64,000 bases of DNA from NCBI GenBank assembly GCA_016650125.1, contig JAENWT010000006.1, positions 1-64,000 of the forward strand. The letters run 5' to 3'. The notes below the pieces were generated by a model, which saw only the letters and a list, made by a program, of their open reading frames with translations, was not told the DNA's origin and made no database searches. Every line of letters begins with the position of its first letter. Position 1 is the first letter of the stretch. The DNA is from Thermoleophilia bacterium. GTDB lineage: Bacteria > Actinomycetota > Thermoleophilia > Solirubrobacterales > 70-9. The translations under genes were made by a program, and so were the position numbers. Positions 41,298 to 49,839 of this stretch are shown in pieces.

Positions 41298-41942
41298 ATG
41301 GAAATCGCGATACCGATTTACGACGGATTCACGGCGCTCGACGCGGTCGGCCCTTACTCGGTGCTCCACCTGATCCCGGGGGCCGAGGTTCGGTGGCTGG
41401 GGCAGAAGACCGGCCCGGCCAGGGACGAACTCGATGCCTCCGCGATCGTGGCCGACGGTGTCTGGGAGGACTGCATGACCCCGGACATCCTGGTGGTGCC
41501 CGGCGGTTCCGGCAACCGTTACCTGATCGGCGACGAGCGCCTCAGCGAATGGCTGAGGGCAGTGCACGAGCAGTCGCTCTACACGACGTCGGTCTGCACC
41601 GGTTCGTTGCTGCTGGCCGGCGCCGGCATCCTCGACGGGCTCGAGGCGACGACCCACTGGCTGGCGATGGAACAGCTCGAGGAGCTCGGCGCGAAGCCGA
41701 GCCCCAACCGAGTGGTCGAGCAGGGCAAGGTCATCACTGCCGCCGGGGTCTCGTCCGGAATCGACATGGCGCTGCGACTCACCGAGCTGCTCCACGGCCC
41801 GGAACTGGCCCAGGCGATCCAGCTTGCGATCGAATACGACCCGCAGCCGCCGTTCGACGCGGGAGCGCCGCACAAGGCTCCGGTCGAGATCGTCGAAGCG
41901 GTGCGAGCCAGACTCTCCGAAAGCCTCAACGGACCGACCTGA
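41298..41942 (+). CDS. DJ-1/PfpI-superfamily protein (isonitrile hydratase-like)
   Basis: The 214-residue glutamine-amidotransferase-like protein contains the nucleophile-elbow sequence TTSVCTGSLLLAGAGIL, with Cys as active residue, and opens with IAIPIYDGFTALDAVGPYSVL. These match the isonitrile hydratase/ThiJ-like branch. The substrate is uncertain; deglycase and stress roles are also known in the superfamily. It is followed closely by an alpha/beta hydrolase gene. Confidence 0.82.
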   Translation: MEIAIPIYDGFTALDAVGPYSVLHLIPGAEVRWLGQKTGPARDELDASAIVADGVWEDCMTPDILVVPGGSGNRYLIGDERLSEWLRAVHEQSLYTTSVCTGSLLLAGAGILDGLEATTHWLAMEQLEELGAKPSPNRVVEQGKVITAAGVSSGIDMALRLTELLHGPELAQAIQLAIEYDPQPPFDAGAPHKAPVEIVEAVRARLSESLNGPT

Positions 41943-41944
41943 TC

Positions 41945-42715
41945 ATGGCTTCAGCCGGCCGACCCGTCCTGGAAGTGACCGAGCGGCAGCCGGACCAGGA
42001 GACCGGCAAGCCGTCGATCCTCTTCGTCCACGGCGCGGCCCATGGAGCCTGGTGCTGGCAGCACTGGATGGAAATGACCGCCGCGGCCGGCTATCCGAGC
42101 CACGCGGTCTCGCTCCGCGGACATGCCGGATCAGAGGGCTCGCTCATGAAAGCGACCCTCTCGAGCTACGTCGACGACGTGATCAGGACGGCAGCCACTC
42201 TGCCGGGGCAGCCGATCCTCGTCGGTCACAGCCTCGGCGGCCTCGTGGTGCAGCGCACGATCGCCCGCGTACCGGTGAGGGCGGCGGTCCTGGTTGCTCC
42301 CTTGGCCGCGAGGTCGGGATACAGGACCCTCTTTTCCATCTTCCGCCAGCACCCGGGGGACGGCGCGAAGATCCTGCTCGGAGGGTCGATCCCGATGCGG
42401 TACGACTATCTGTTCGAGTCCCTGAGTAAATCGGAAGCCGATGGGTACATCGAACTCTGTGGCGGCGAATCCTCACTGGCGCAGTTCCAGGTCATCTTCC
42501 ACCGGCCTTCGCCCGGGCCGGTCGACCGTGCTCCGGTCCTCGTGCTGGGAACGCCCGAGGACAATCTGATTCCGCCGGCCGACCTCCGCGACACTGCCCG
42601 GCGCTACTCGGCGACGCTCTCCGAATTCCCTGGCATGGGTCACGACCTGATGCTCGACGAGGGACGGCAAGAGCCCGGTAAAGCAATGGTCGACTGGCTA
42701 AACCAAGTTTGTTGA
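41945..42715 (+). CDS. Alpha/beta-hydrolase
   Basis: The 256-residue protein has the alpha/beta-hydrolase core: LFVHGAAHGAWCW as oxyanion region, the nucleophile elbow VGHSLGGLV, and FPGMGHDLML carrying the catalytic His. It resembles the lipase/esterase-like hydrolases. The ATG 41945 follows the previous stop directly. Its natural substrate cannot be read from sequence. Confidence 0.85.
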   Translation: MASAGRPVLEVTERQPDQETGKPSILFVHGAAHGAWCWQHWMEMTAAAGYPSHAVSLRGHAGSEGSLMKATLSSYVDDVIRTAATLPGQPILVGHSLGGLVVQRTIARVPVRAAVLVAPLAARSGYRTLFSIFRQHPGDGAKILLGGSIPMRYDYLFESLSKSEADGYIELCGGESSLAQFQVIFHRPSPGPVDRAPVLVLGTPEDNLIPPADLRDTARRYSATLSEFPGMGHDLMLDEGRQEPGKAMVDWLNQVC

Positions 42716-42718
42716 GTA

Positions 42719-42762
42719 CCGGCGCCACCTCCACCTTTCGGTGAAAGTCCTCCCGGCGCCGG
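42719..42762. terminator. Probable terminator after the hydrolase gene
   Basis: A perfect 8-bp GC-rich stem CCGGCGCC/GGCGCCGG at 42719-42726/42755-42762 closes a 28-base loop right after the hydrolase stop codon. There is no T tract. Confidence 0.5.
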
Positions 42763-42846
42763 CGTGTCATGTGACCCATTGGCTGTCAAACCCGGAAACG
42801 GCGACTTGTCAGCCGTCGTTCCGCTTCTGTGGTTGAGTCATTACTT

Positions 42847-42864
42847 ACGAACACATGTTCGCAT
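42847..42864. promoter_or_regulatory. SOS-box-like direct repeat (left copy)
   Basis: The sequence ACGAACACATGTTCGCAT includes CGAACACATGTTCG, which fits the gram-positive LexA box pattern CGAAC-N4-GTTCG exactly. The same sequence recurs at 43637-43654. It lies just beyond the 3' end of the endonuclease gene. Confidence 0.6.
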
Positions 42865-42876
42865 GACCGTCGGACG

Positions 42877-43644
42877 TCAGGACTTGGGCCCGATGAACGA
42901 ATCCAGCTCCGCGACGCTGTCTCGGTGAGAAATAGAAATGTTCCGCCAGTTCGAACGACTCCAGCGAATGCCCAATCGATCGCAAGTATCAGTGAAAATC
43001 TTCTGGATATCCATCGAATAATTGGTGAAGAAATACCGGGGATACGAGTACTCCTTCGGGCCGTCCTTCAGTTGCACTGAAAACGTATTCAGGCAGCGTG
43101 AACCATCCGAATGGACCAAGCCTCGAATGAGCTGGTGAGGAAATTTGTCGACGATCGCCTGCTGCCAATCGACGAGCTCGATCTTCCGTTGATGTTTCTT
43201 GCCAGGGCCATGTTGCGGAAACAGCAGCGGCCAGACCGGACCGTAAGAAACTACTCGTACCCCCTTGGTGTGGCCGACTATCTGGAGCGCGGACGGCCGA
43301 GAGGCAAACAAATCCACGACACACCGACATTCAGCGACGAGGTCCTTGTATTGGCCGTCGCAGGCGACGATCAATGAGAAAGTCCTCGCGCCGGTCCCGA
43401 CATAACCGTCGCCCAGGTACAAGCCAAGCAGGTAGGAATAGGCAGCGCATCGATCGGAGCCCCATTCCTCCGGAGCGACTGTCATGCGCATGGCCGGTGA
43501 GGGGATTCCCCGAAGCCGCCACCTCTGAACTGTGCCTCTGTTCACGCCAGTTCGTCGAGCAATCTCATAGTCCGACAGGCCCTGACCCAACAGGTCGCGG
43601 ACCGCTTTTCGTTTCGCATTCGAAAGGATGGCAGGCACGAACAC
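42877..43644 (-). CDS. HTH plus LAGLIDADG-type homing endonuclease
   Basis: The 255-residue protein starts with a helix-turn-helix (about residues 9-46, GLSDYEIARRTGVNRGTVQR) followed by a two-motif homing-endonuclease core. The first motif is YLLGLYLGDGYVG (71-83) and the second is QLIRGLVHSDGS (171-182), each with the Gly-Asp type acidic end. It is free-standing, not inside an intron or intein that I can see. Direct repeats holding LexA-box sequence flank it, and one copy overlaps its GTG start, which could put it under DNA-damage control or mean that the real start is further in. Three tRNA genes and an IS3 relic lie just downstream of its promoter side. Confidence 0.75.
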   Translation of the reverse strand: MFVPAILSNAKRKAVRDLLGQGLSDYEIARRTGVNRGTVQRWRLRGIPSPAMRMTVAPEEWGSDRCAAYSYLLGLYLGDGYVGTGARTFSLIVACDGQYKDLVAECRCVVDLFASRPSALQIVGHTKGVRVVSYGPVWPLLFPQHGPGKKHQRKIELVDWQQAIVDKFPHQLIRGLVHSDGSRCLNTFSVQLKDGPKEYSYPRYFFTNYSMDIQKIFTDTCDRLGIRWSRSNWRNISISHRDSVAELDSFIGPKS

Positions 43645-43654
43645 ATGTTCCCAT
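43637..43654. promoter_or_regulatory. SOS-box-like direct repeat (right copy)
   Basis: The sequence ACGAACACATGTTCCCAT matches the left copy at 42847-42864 except at one base and retains CGAAC-N4-GTTC. It overlaps the start of the endonuclease gene on the minus strand, where a LexA-type repressor would block transcription. Confidence 0.6.
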
Positions 43655-43727
43655 TCTGTCCGGATGGAAATGTAGGGTTTGATGAACTCCGCACGCCGCC
43701 AAAATCGCCGCTAGGATTGCCCCTCCC

Positions 43728-43798
43728 GGGGCTATGATGTAAAGGCTGCATAATGGTCTCCAAAACCATTCGTCTAGGTTCGAATCCTAGTAGCCCCG
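43728..43798 (+). tRNA. tRNA-Trp (anticodon CCA)
   Basis: The acceptor GGGGCTA pairs with TAGCCCC. The anticodon stem ATGGT/ACCAT encloses CTCCAAA, giving anticodon CCA. The T-arm is CTAGGTTCGAATCCTAG. Length 71 nt with discriminator G. Confidence 0.95.
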
Positions 43799-43872
43799 CT
43801 TTTTCGAGCAGTCTGTTTTCTCGCATTTCAAGATGGGAATCGCCTCCATATACTCGGGCGAAGAAGCTCCAC

Positions 43873-43943
43873 GCGGGTGAGGTGTATCGGTTGCACAGGA
43901 GCCTTCCAAGCTCCTAGGGCGGGTTCGACTCCCGTCACCCGCT
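43873..43943 (+). tRNA. tRNA-Gly (anticodon TCC)
   Basis: The acceptor GCGGGTG pairs with CACCCGC. The stem GGAGC/GCTCC encloses CTTCCAA, giving anticodon TCC. The T-arm is CGGGTTCGACTCCCG. Length 71 nt with discriminator T. Confidence 0.95.
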
Positions 43944-43993
43944 CTTGCCGAAACGCAGGTACGTCCCGGCTCTATAAAGTGCGCCATCACGCA

Positions 43994-44067
43994 CGGGGCG
44001 TGGCGCAGTTTGGTAGCGCATTCGACTGGGGGTCGAAAGGTCGCTGGTTCAAATCCAGTCGCCCCGA
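43994..44067 (+). tRNA. tRNA-Pro (anticodon GGG)
   Basis: The acceptor CGGGGCG pairs with CGCCCCG, with C at position 1 as usual for bacterial tRNA-Pro. The stem TTCGA/TCGAA encloses CTGGGGG, giving anticodon GGG. The T-arm is CTGGTTCAAATCCAG. Length 74 nt. Confidence 0.95.
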
Positions 44068-44148
44068 TTCAGAAGGCCGGTGCGCCAATGGAGCTGTTTC
44101 CGCCGACGGTGCCGGTCCGACAATCGAATCAAGCGGTGCGATCGTTAG

Positions 44149-44379
44149 ATGTGGAAGCGCGACGGTAATGCCAGCAGCTCTGCACCTAACCAGCTCTGGC
44201 TGACCGACATTGTCGAGCACCCGACCCGCGAGGGCCCCGTCTACTGCTGCGCCGTTCTCGGCGCGTTCTCCCGGAGGGTCGTCGGCTGGTCAATCGATTC
44301 GAGCCAGACCACAGCCTTGGTCATGAAAATCGCCTATATCCCCCGTCACAGGTCGGATTTAGCCCGGCCGGGGGTTTGA
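44149..44379 (+). pseudogene. IS3-family transposase OrfB relic (integrase core fragment)
   Basis: About 50 codons (roughly 44182-44325) encode the start of the DDE catalytic domain, with APNQLWLTDI carrying the first catalytic Asp, then HPTREG and FSRRVVGWSID. The remaining two acidic residues and the rest of the transposase are missing, so it is a dead fragment. It sits right after the tRNA-Pro gene, a common landing place for mobile DNA. Confidence 0.8.
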
Positions 44380-44469
44380 GCAGAGCCCCTCACGGGGGAC
44401 TTGATCTTTAACAAAGACAATGTGTATATTCGTGGCACTTGCTGGCGGTTCAAAGCTTTAAGGAGTCCC

Positions 44470-44532
44470 ATGAGGGTCGTCTTGAATTCCCACCCACGCT
44501 CCAACCGCAACGTCGGCGGATCCCGTGCCTGA
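44470..44532 (+). CDS. Possible 20-residue leader peptide overlapping narG start
   Basis: A short frame begins with ATG after a textbook ribosome-binding site (AAGGAG, six bases upstream) and stops eight bases into narG, overlapping its GTG start. The encoded peptide is basic and shows no known family. The narG GTG itself has only a weak GGCGGA site, so translation may be coupled through this leader. It might instead be an accident of sequence. Confidence 0.4.
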   Translation: MRVVLNSHPRSNRNVGGSRA

Positions 44533-47500
44533 GCGCGAGTCCCTTTTCACCGCGGCCCAGTACTTCATCTCACCCGACCGCTCCGAGGATGGGTGGAACG
44601 AGCAGTCGCACCGGTCCCGCGAATGGGAACACGCCTACCGCGACCGCTGGCAGCACGACCGTGTGGTTCGCTCGACCCATGGTGTCAACTGCACGGGCTC
44701 CTGTTCGTGGAAGATTCATGTAAAGGACGGGCTGGTCACTTGGGAGACCCAGCAGACCGACTATCCGTCCAACGGAGACGAAACGCCGGATTACGAACCC
44801 CGCGGCTGCCCCCGTGGCGCGTCGTTCTCCTGGTACGTCTACTCGCCACTTCGACCCAAGTTCCCTTATGTGCGCGGGGAGCTGCTGGCGATGTACCGGG
44901 AGGCCCGCCAGCGCCTGGGTGACCCGGTTAAGGCATGGGGCTCATTGGTTGAGGACCCGGAGAAGGCACGCGCCTACAAGTCGAGGCGCGGCAAGGGCGG
45001 CTTCATGCGAAGCAGCTGGGATGAAGTGGTGGAGCTGATCGCAGCCGCCCACGTCTACACGATCATGGAGTACGGACCCGATCGCATCGCCGGTTTTTCG
45101 CCGATCCCGGCGATGTCGATGGTCTCCTATTCGGCCGGCACCCGCTTCCTGTCATTGATCGGCGGGGTTCCGCTCAGCTTCTACGACTGGTACGCCGACT
45201 TGCCACCCGCTTCGCCCCAGGTCTGGGGCGACCAGACCGACGTTCCCGAATCGGCGGACTGGTGGGACGCTTCCTACCTGATGCTCTGGGGTTCGAACAT
45301 CCCCCAGACGCGGACCCCGGACGCCCACTTCATGACCGAGGCGCGCTACCGAGGGCAGAAGGTCATCGTGGTCTCACCCGACTATTCCGGCGCCACCAAG
45401 TTCGCCGACAACTGGCTGCCGGCGACCGCCGGAACCGACGGTGCCCTGGCGATGGCCATGGGCCACGTCATCCTCAAGGAGTTCTTCGTCGATCGCCAGG
45501 TCGATTATTTCCAGAAGTACTCTCGGCAATACACCGACATGCCCTTTCTGGTCACCCTCGAAGACCATGGGGACGGCACTTGGCGCGGCGGTCCGATGCT
45601 GCGCGCCGACGAGATCGGCCAGCAAGGCGAGAACGCCGACTGGAAGACCGTCCTGATCGACTCGAACACCGGCCAGCCCGTCGTTCCCAACGGCACGATC
45701 GGCGACCGATGGGGCGAAGAGGGCAAGGGAAAATGGAACCTCGACCTCGAAGGGGTCGACCCGGCCCTGACCATGCTCGGGATGCACGACGACGTGGTCG
45801 AGTTGACCCTGCCCCGGTTCGACGGTGGCGAAACCGAGGGTGGTACGACGATGGTCCGCGGAGTTCCCGTGAAGAAGATCGGCGACCGCCTGGTCACCAC
45901 CGTGTTCGACCTCGCCCTCGCCCAGTACGGGGTTCAACGCGATGGAATGCCGGGCGAATGGCCGACCGGATACGACGACGCCTCGCAGCCGCATACCCCG
46001 GGCTGGCAGGAGGTCCTGACCGGCGTCGACAAGGGCATCTGCGAGCAGGTCGCCCGCGAGTTTGCGGCCAACGCCGAGAAGACCAACGGCCGCTCGATGA
46101 TCGTCATGGGCGCCGGCACCAACCACTGGTTCCACTCGGACCAGACTTACCGGGCGATGCTTTCGCTGGTGCTCTTCTGTGGCTGCCAGGGAGTCAACGG
46201 TGGCGGCTGGGCCCACTACGTCGGCCAGGAGAAGGTCAGGCCGCTGACCGGCTGGCAGACACTCGCCTTCGCCCTGGACTGGAACCGTCCGCCCCGCCAC
46301 CAGGCGGCGACCCCGTTCTGGTACCTGGCCACCAGTCAGTGGCGGTACGAGACCTTCGGTGCCGACGAATTCACGTCGCCTGCCGGCCCGGGAACCCTGG
46401 GAAAGAAGCACACCGCCGATGTTTACGCGCAGGCTGTCCGCATGGGCTGGACCCCTGCCGCACCGGCCTTCAACCGCAATCCCCTCGACCTCGCCGACGA
46501 AGCGAAGGCGGCCGGGGAAGACTCGCTCGAATACGTGGTCGGCCAGCTTAAGTCCGGCGAACTCGCTTACGCCTGCGAGGACCCCGATGCCCCCAACAAC
46601 TATCCGCGCGTGCTGAGTCTCTGGCGGGCGAACCTGCTCGGTTCATCGAGCAAGGGACACGAGTATTTCCTGCGCCACCTGCTCGGCGTACCTGACGCCG
46701 GCGTGAGAGCGAGCGAATCTGAACCCGAGAACCGCCCCCATGACGTCAAGTGGCGGGAGCAGCCACCCGAAGGCAAGCTCGACCTGTTCGTGACCGCCGA
46801 CTTCCGGATGAATGGCTCCTGCCTCTACTCGGACGTGGTTCTGCCGACCGCCACCTGGTACGAGAAGCAGGACCTCTCGAGCACCGACCTTCACCCCTTC
46901 GTACACCCCTTCAACGCTGCGATCCCGCCCCCGTGGGAGGCCAAGTCGGACTGGGATACATTCAACCTGATCGCCGAGAAGTTCTCCGAGATGGCCAAGA
47001 CGCATCTCGGCAGGAGGACCGACATCGTCTCGACTCCTCTGCTTCACGATTCCCCCGACGAGATCGCCCAGCCGGGCGGACTGGTGCGGGACTGGCGCAA
47101 GGGTGAATGCGAGCCGGTGCCCGGGAAAACGATGCCACGGCTGACCGTCGTCGAACGCGATTACACCGCCGTCGCCGAAAAGATGAAGTCACTCGGGCCG
47201 CTGGTGGAGAAGCTTGGTACCGGCGGCAAGGGCATCTCCTGGAAGCCCGACGTCGAGGTGGGGGAACTCGGTCGGCGAAATGGTGTGACGAAGGACGGTG
47301 TGGGGGAGGGCCGGCCAAAGATCGTCACTGACATCGACGCCTGCGAGGTCATCCTTGCTCTCTCCGGCACGACCAACGGCCGCCTCGCGGTCGAGAGCTT
47401 CAAGGCCCTCGAGCCACGCACCGGCCAGGAGCTGGCCGGTATATCCGAAGAGAGGGTGGATGAGCGCATCACCTTCCACGACCTCGCGATCCAGCCGCGC

Positions 47501-48193
47501 AAGGTGATCGCCTCGGCCGAATGGTCGGGCATGGAGTCACGGGAGCGCCGCTATTCGCCGTTCACGTCGAACGTCGAGTACCTGATTCCCTGGAGGACGC
47601 TGACCGGGCGCCAGAGCCTCTACCTGGATCACGAATGGATGCTCGACCTCGGCGAGGGACTGCCTGCATACCGACCTCCTGTTTCCGCCGGTCAGCTGGT
47701 TGGCCTCGGCGGCAAGCCCGACCTTGAGGAGGCGGTCGAGATCACGGTGCGCTACCTGACCCCGCACTCAAAGTGGTCAATCCACTCGGAGTTCCAGGAC
47801 AACCTTCACATGCTGACTCTGTTCCGTGGTGGTCCGGTCATGTGGCTCTCGGTTGACGATGCCGAGAAGATCGGGGTTGACGACAACGACTGGCTCGAGG
47901 TCTACAACACTCATGGTGCGGTCTCCTGTCGGGCCGTCGTCTCGCAACGGGTTCCGTCCGGGGCGGCACTTTTCTACCACTCCCAGGACCGCCACGTAAA
48001 CGTACCGGTGTCCGAGGTCACCGGAACTCGCGGTGGTACCGACAACTCACTGACCAGGATCTCGATGAAGCCGAGCCACATGATCGGTGGCTACGCCCAG
48101 CTCTCCTGGAGCTTCAACTATTACGGTCCGACCGGGCCACAGCGTGATCAGCTGATCCTCATTCGCAAGCGCAAGGGAGAGGTCGAGTACTGA
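44525..48193 (+). CDS. narG: Respiratory nitrate reductase alpha subunit
   Basis: The 1222-residue molybdopterin oxidoreductase reduces nitrate to nitrite on the inner face of the membrane, with bis-MGD and a [4Fe-4S] (FS0) cluster. The FS0 ligands are His52, Cys56, Cys60 and Cys95 (THGVNCTGSCSW, EPRGCPRG), typical of NarG. The Mo-ligand Asp region and C-terminal domain are complete. The start is GTG, overlapping the possible leader frame; the stop overlaps narH by one base. Operon: narG-narH-narJ-narI-narK then moa/mod genes. Confidence 0.97.
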   Translation: MPERESLFTAAQYFISPDRSEDGWNEQSHRSREWEHAYRDRWQHDRVVRSTHGVNCTGSCSWKIHVKDGLVTWETQQTDYPSNGDETPDYEPRGCPRGASFSWYVYSPLRPKFPYVRGELLAMYREARQRLGDPVKAWGSLVEDPEKARAYKSRRGKGGFMRSSWDEVVELIAAAHVYTIMEYGPDRIAGFSPIPAMSMVSYSAGTRFLSLIGGVPLSFYDWYADLPPASPQVWGDQTDVPESADWWDASYLMLWGSNIPQTRTPDAHFMTEARYRGQKVIVVSPDYSGATKFADNWLPATAGTDGALAMAMGHVILKEFFVDRQVDYFQKYSRQYTDMPFLVTLEDHGDGTWRGGPMLRADEIGQQGENADWKTVLIDSNTGQPVVPNGTIGDRWGEEGKGKWNLDLEGVDPALTMLGMHDDVVELTLPRFDGGETEGGTTMVRGVPVKKIGDRLVTTVFDLALAQYGVQRDGMPGEWPTGYDDASQPHTPGWQEVLTGVDKGICEQVAREFAANAEKTNGRSMIVMGAGTNHWFHSDQTYRAMLSLVLFCGCQGVNGGGWAHYVGQEKVRPLTGWQTLAFALDWNRPPRHQAATPFWYLATSQWRYETFGADEFTSPAGPGTLGKKHTADVYAQAVRMGWTPAAPAFNRNPLDLADEAKAAGEDSLEYVVGQLKSGELAYACEDPDAPNNYPRVLSLWRANLLGSSSKGHEYFLRHLLGVPDAGVRASESEPENRPHDVKWREQPPEGKLDLFVTADFRMNGSCLYSDVVLPTATWYEKQDLSSTDLHPFVHPFNAAIPPPWEAKSDWDTFNLIAEKFSEMAKTHLGRRTDIVSTPLLHDSPDEIAQPGGLVRDWRKGECEPVPGKTMPRLTVVERDYTAVAEKMKSLGPLVEKLGTGGKGISWKPDVEVGELGRRNGVTKDGVGEGRPKIVTDIDACEVILALSGTTNGRLAVESFKALEPRTGQELAGISEERVDERITFHDLAIQPRKVIASAEWSGMESRERRYSPFTSNVEYLIPWRTLTGRQSLYLDHEWMLDLGEGLPAYRPPVSAGQLVGLGGKPDLEEAVEITVRYLTPHSKWSIHSEFQDNLHMLTLFRGGPVMWLSVDDAEKIGVDDNDWLEVYNTHGAVSCRAVVSQRVPSGAALFYHSQDRHVNVPVSEVTGTRGGTDNSLTRISMKPSHMIGGYAQLSWSFNYYGPTGPQRDQLILIRKRKGEVEY

Positions 48194-49839
48194 TGAAGAT
48201 CCGGGCCCAGATGGGCATGGTCATGAACCTCGACAAGTGCATTGGCTGCCACACCTGTTCGGTCACCTGCAAGAACGTGTGGACCAACCGGCGCGGCACC
48301 GAATACGCCTGGTTCAACAACGTCGAGACCAAACCGGGTCGAGGCTATCCGGTCGATTACGAGGATCAGGACAAGTGGAATGGCGGCTGGAAGCTGGACC
48401 GACGGGGGCGACTCAAGCTGAAGGCAGGAGGCCCGCTCAAGAAGCTGGCCAACATTTTCTGGAACCCGGACCTGCCGGACCTCGACGACTATTACGACCC
48501 GTGGACATATGACTACGACAAATTGATCTCGGCCCCGGCGGGAGACATCCAGCCGACCGCGACGCCGAAGTCACAGGTGACCGGAAAGGCGCTGGATCTG
48601 CAATGGGGTCCCAACTGGGAGGACGACCTGGCCGGCTCGCTGGTGAATGCGGCGCAGGATCCGAACTTCAGCAAGCTGGAAGAAGAGGTCAGATCCGAGT
48701 TCGAGGACTCCTTCATGATGTATCTGCCGCGGATCTGCGAGCACTGCATCAATCCTTCCTGCGTTGCTTCCTGCCCTTCGGGGGCCATGTACAAGCGGGA
48801 AGAGGACGGCATCGTCCTGGTTGACCAGGAGGCCTGCCGGTCCTGGCGGTTCTGCGTGTCCGGCTGCCCCTACAAGAAGGTGTACTTTAACTGGAGCACG
48901 GGCAAGGCCGAGAAATGCAACTTCTGCTTTCCGCGCATCGAGGCCGGTCTGCCAACTATCTGCGCGGAGACTTGCGTCGGCCGGCTGCGCCACCTCGGTG
49001 TCGTACTCATCGACACTGACCGGGTGGAAGCCGCGGCCTCGGTGAAGGACGAGCATGACCTGCTTGAGGCGCAGCTCGACCTCTTCCTCGACCCCGAGGA
49101 TCCGGAGGTCAGAGAGCAGGCCCTCCGCGATGGCATTCCCTCCGACTGGATCGACGCGGCGGCGCAGTCACCCGTTTACATGATGGCCAAGAAGTGGCGG
49201 ATCGCCCTGCCCTTGCACCCGGAATACCGAACGATGCCGATGGTTTGGTATGTGCCGCCGCTGTCACCGGTCGAGTCGCTGGGAAAGCAGTTGATCCGCG
49301 ATGGCGGAGAGTCCGAAGACGTGTTTGCCGCGATCGACGAAATGCGGATCCCCATCGACTACCTGGCCAGCATCCTCGCCGCCGGCGACACGGAACCGGT
49401 GCGCCGCTCACTCGGCAGGCTCGTGGCCATGCGCAAGTACATGCGCGCCGTGAACGTGGATGGCGAAGCCCGCCCCGAGATCGCCACCGATGTCGGCATG
49501 GAGCCGGACGAACTCGAGGCCATGTTCCGGATGACCGCGATCGCCGACTATGACGACCGTTATGTGATTCCGAAGAGGCATGGCGAGGCTTCCGCCGCGG
49601 CGTTTGCCGAACAGGGCTCCTGCGGCATCGACTTCTCCAACGGTGCCGCGGTGCCTCCCGGCCTCGGAGACATGACTGGAGTCGACGCTCCCGACCCGGT
49701 TGGTGGGGCGATCACCGAGATGCAGGCTTCCGGTGATTTCGATGTGCGCGACCTGCTCACGAAGTCGGCACCCGGCCAAAGCGATGCCACCGCTCCCGGT
49801 GGATGCGGCAAGGAAGGAGGCTGTAGCTGTGGCTCCTGA
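48193..49839 (+). CDS. narH: Respiratory nitrate reductase beta subunit
   Basis: The 548-residue iron-sulfur protein passes electrons from the haem b subunit to NarG. It opens with the first cluster motif CIGCHTCSVTCKNVW, has CEHCINPSCVASCPSG in the middle, and later SWRFCVSGCPYKKVYFNW and KCNFCFPRIEAGLPTICAETC, which together hold four clusters. A Trp in one ligand set, as in [3Fe-4S] centre proteins, is present. The C-terminal tail ends in a Cys-rich GCGKEGGCSCGS, an unusual ending whose role is unclear. Confidence 0.96.
   Translation: MKIRAQMGMVMNLDKCIGCHTCSVTCKNVWTNRRGTEYAWFNNVETKPGRGYPVDYEDQDKWNGGWKLDRRGRLKLKAGGPLKKLANIFWNPDLPDLDDYYDPWTYDYDKLISAPAGDIQPTATPKSQVTGKALDLQWGPNWEDDLAGSLVNAAQDPNFSKLEEEVRSEFEDSFMMYLPRICEHCINPSCVASCPSGAMYKREEDGIVLVDQEACRSWRFCVSGCPYKKVYFNWSTGKAEKCNFCFPRIEAGLPTICAETCVGRLRHLGVVLIDTDRVEAAASVKDEHDLLEAQLDLFLDPEDPEVREQALRDGIPSDWIDAAAQSPVYMMAKKWRIALPLHPEYRTMPMVWYVPPLSPVESLGKQLIRDGGESEDVFAAIDEMRIPIDYLASILAAGDTEPVRRSLGRLVAMRKYMRAVNVDGEARPEIATDVGMEPDELEAMFRMTAIADYDDRYVIPKRHGEASAAAFAEQGSCGIDFSNGAAVPPGLGDMTGVDAPDPVGGAITEMQASGDFDVRDLLTKSAPGQSDATAPGGCGKEGGCSCGS

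Noticed and set aside
42877-43644. The endonuclease as part of an intein or group I intron
   Set aside because: No host-gene halves or splice-site sequence flank it; the tRNA and hydrolase genes on either side are intact.
44339-44397. Inverted CCCCCGT/ACGGGGG pair after the IS3 relic, considered as an element end
   Set aside because: The arms are only seven bases and the relic's other end is not visible, so it could be a chance GC-rich pair or a weak terminator.
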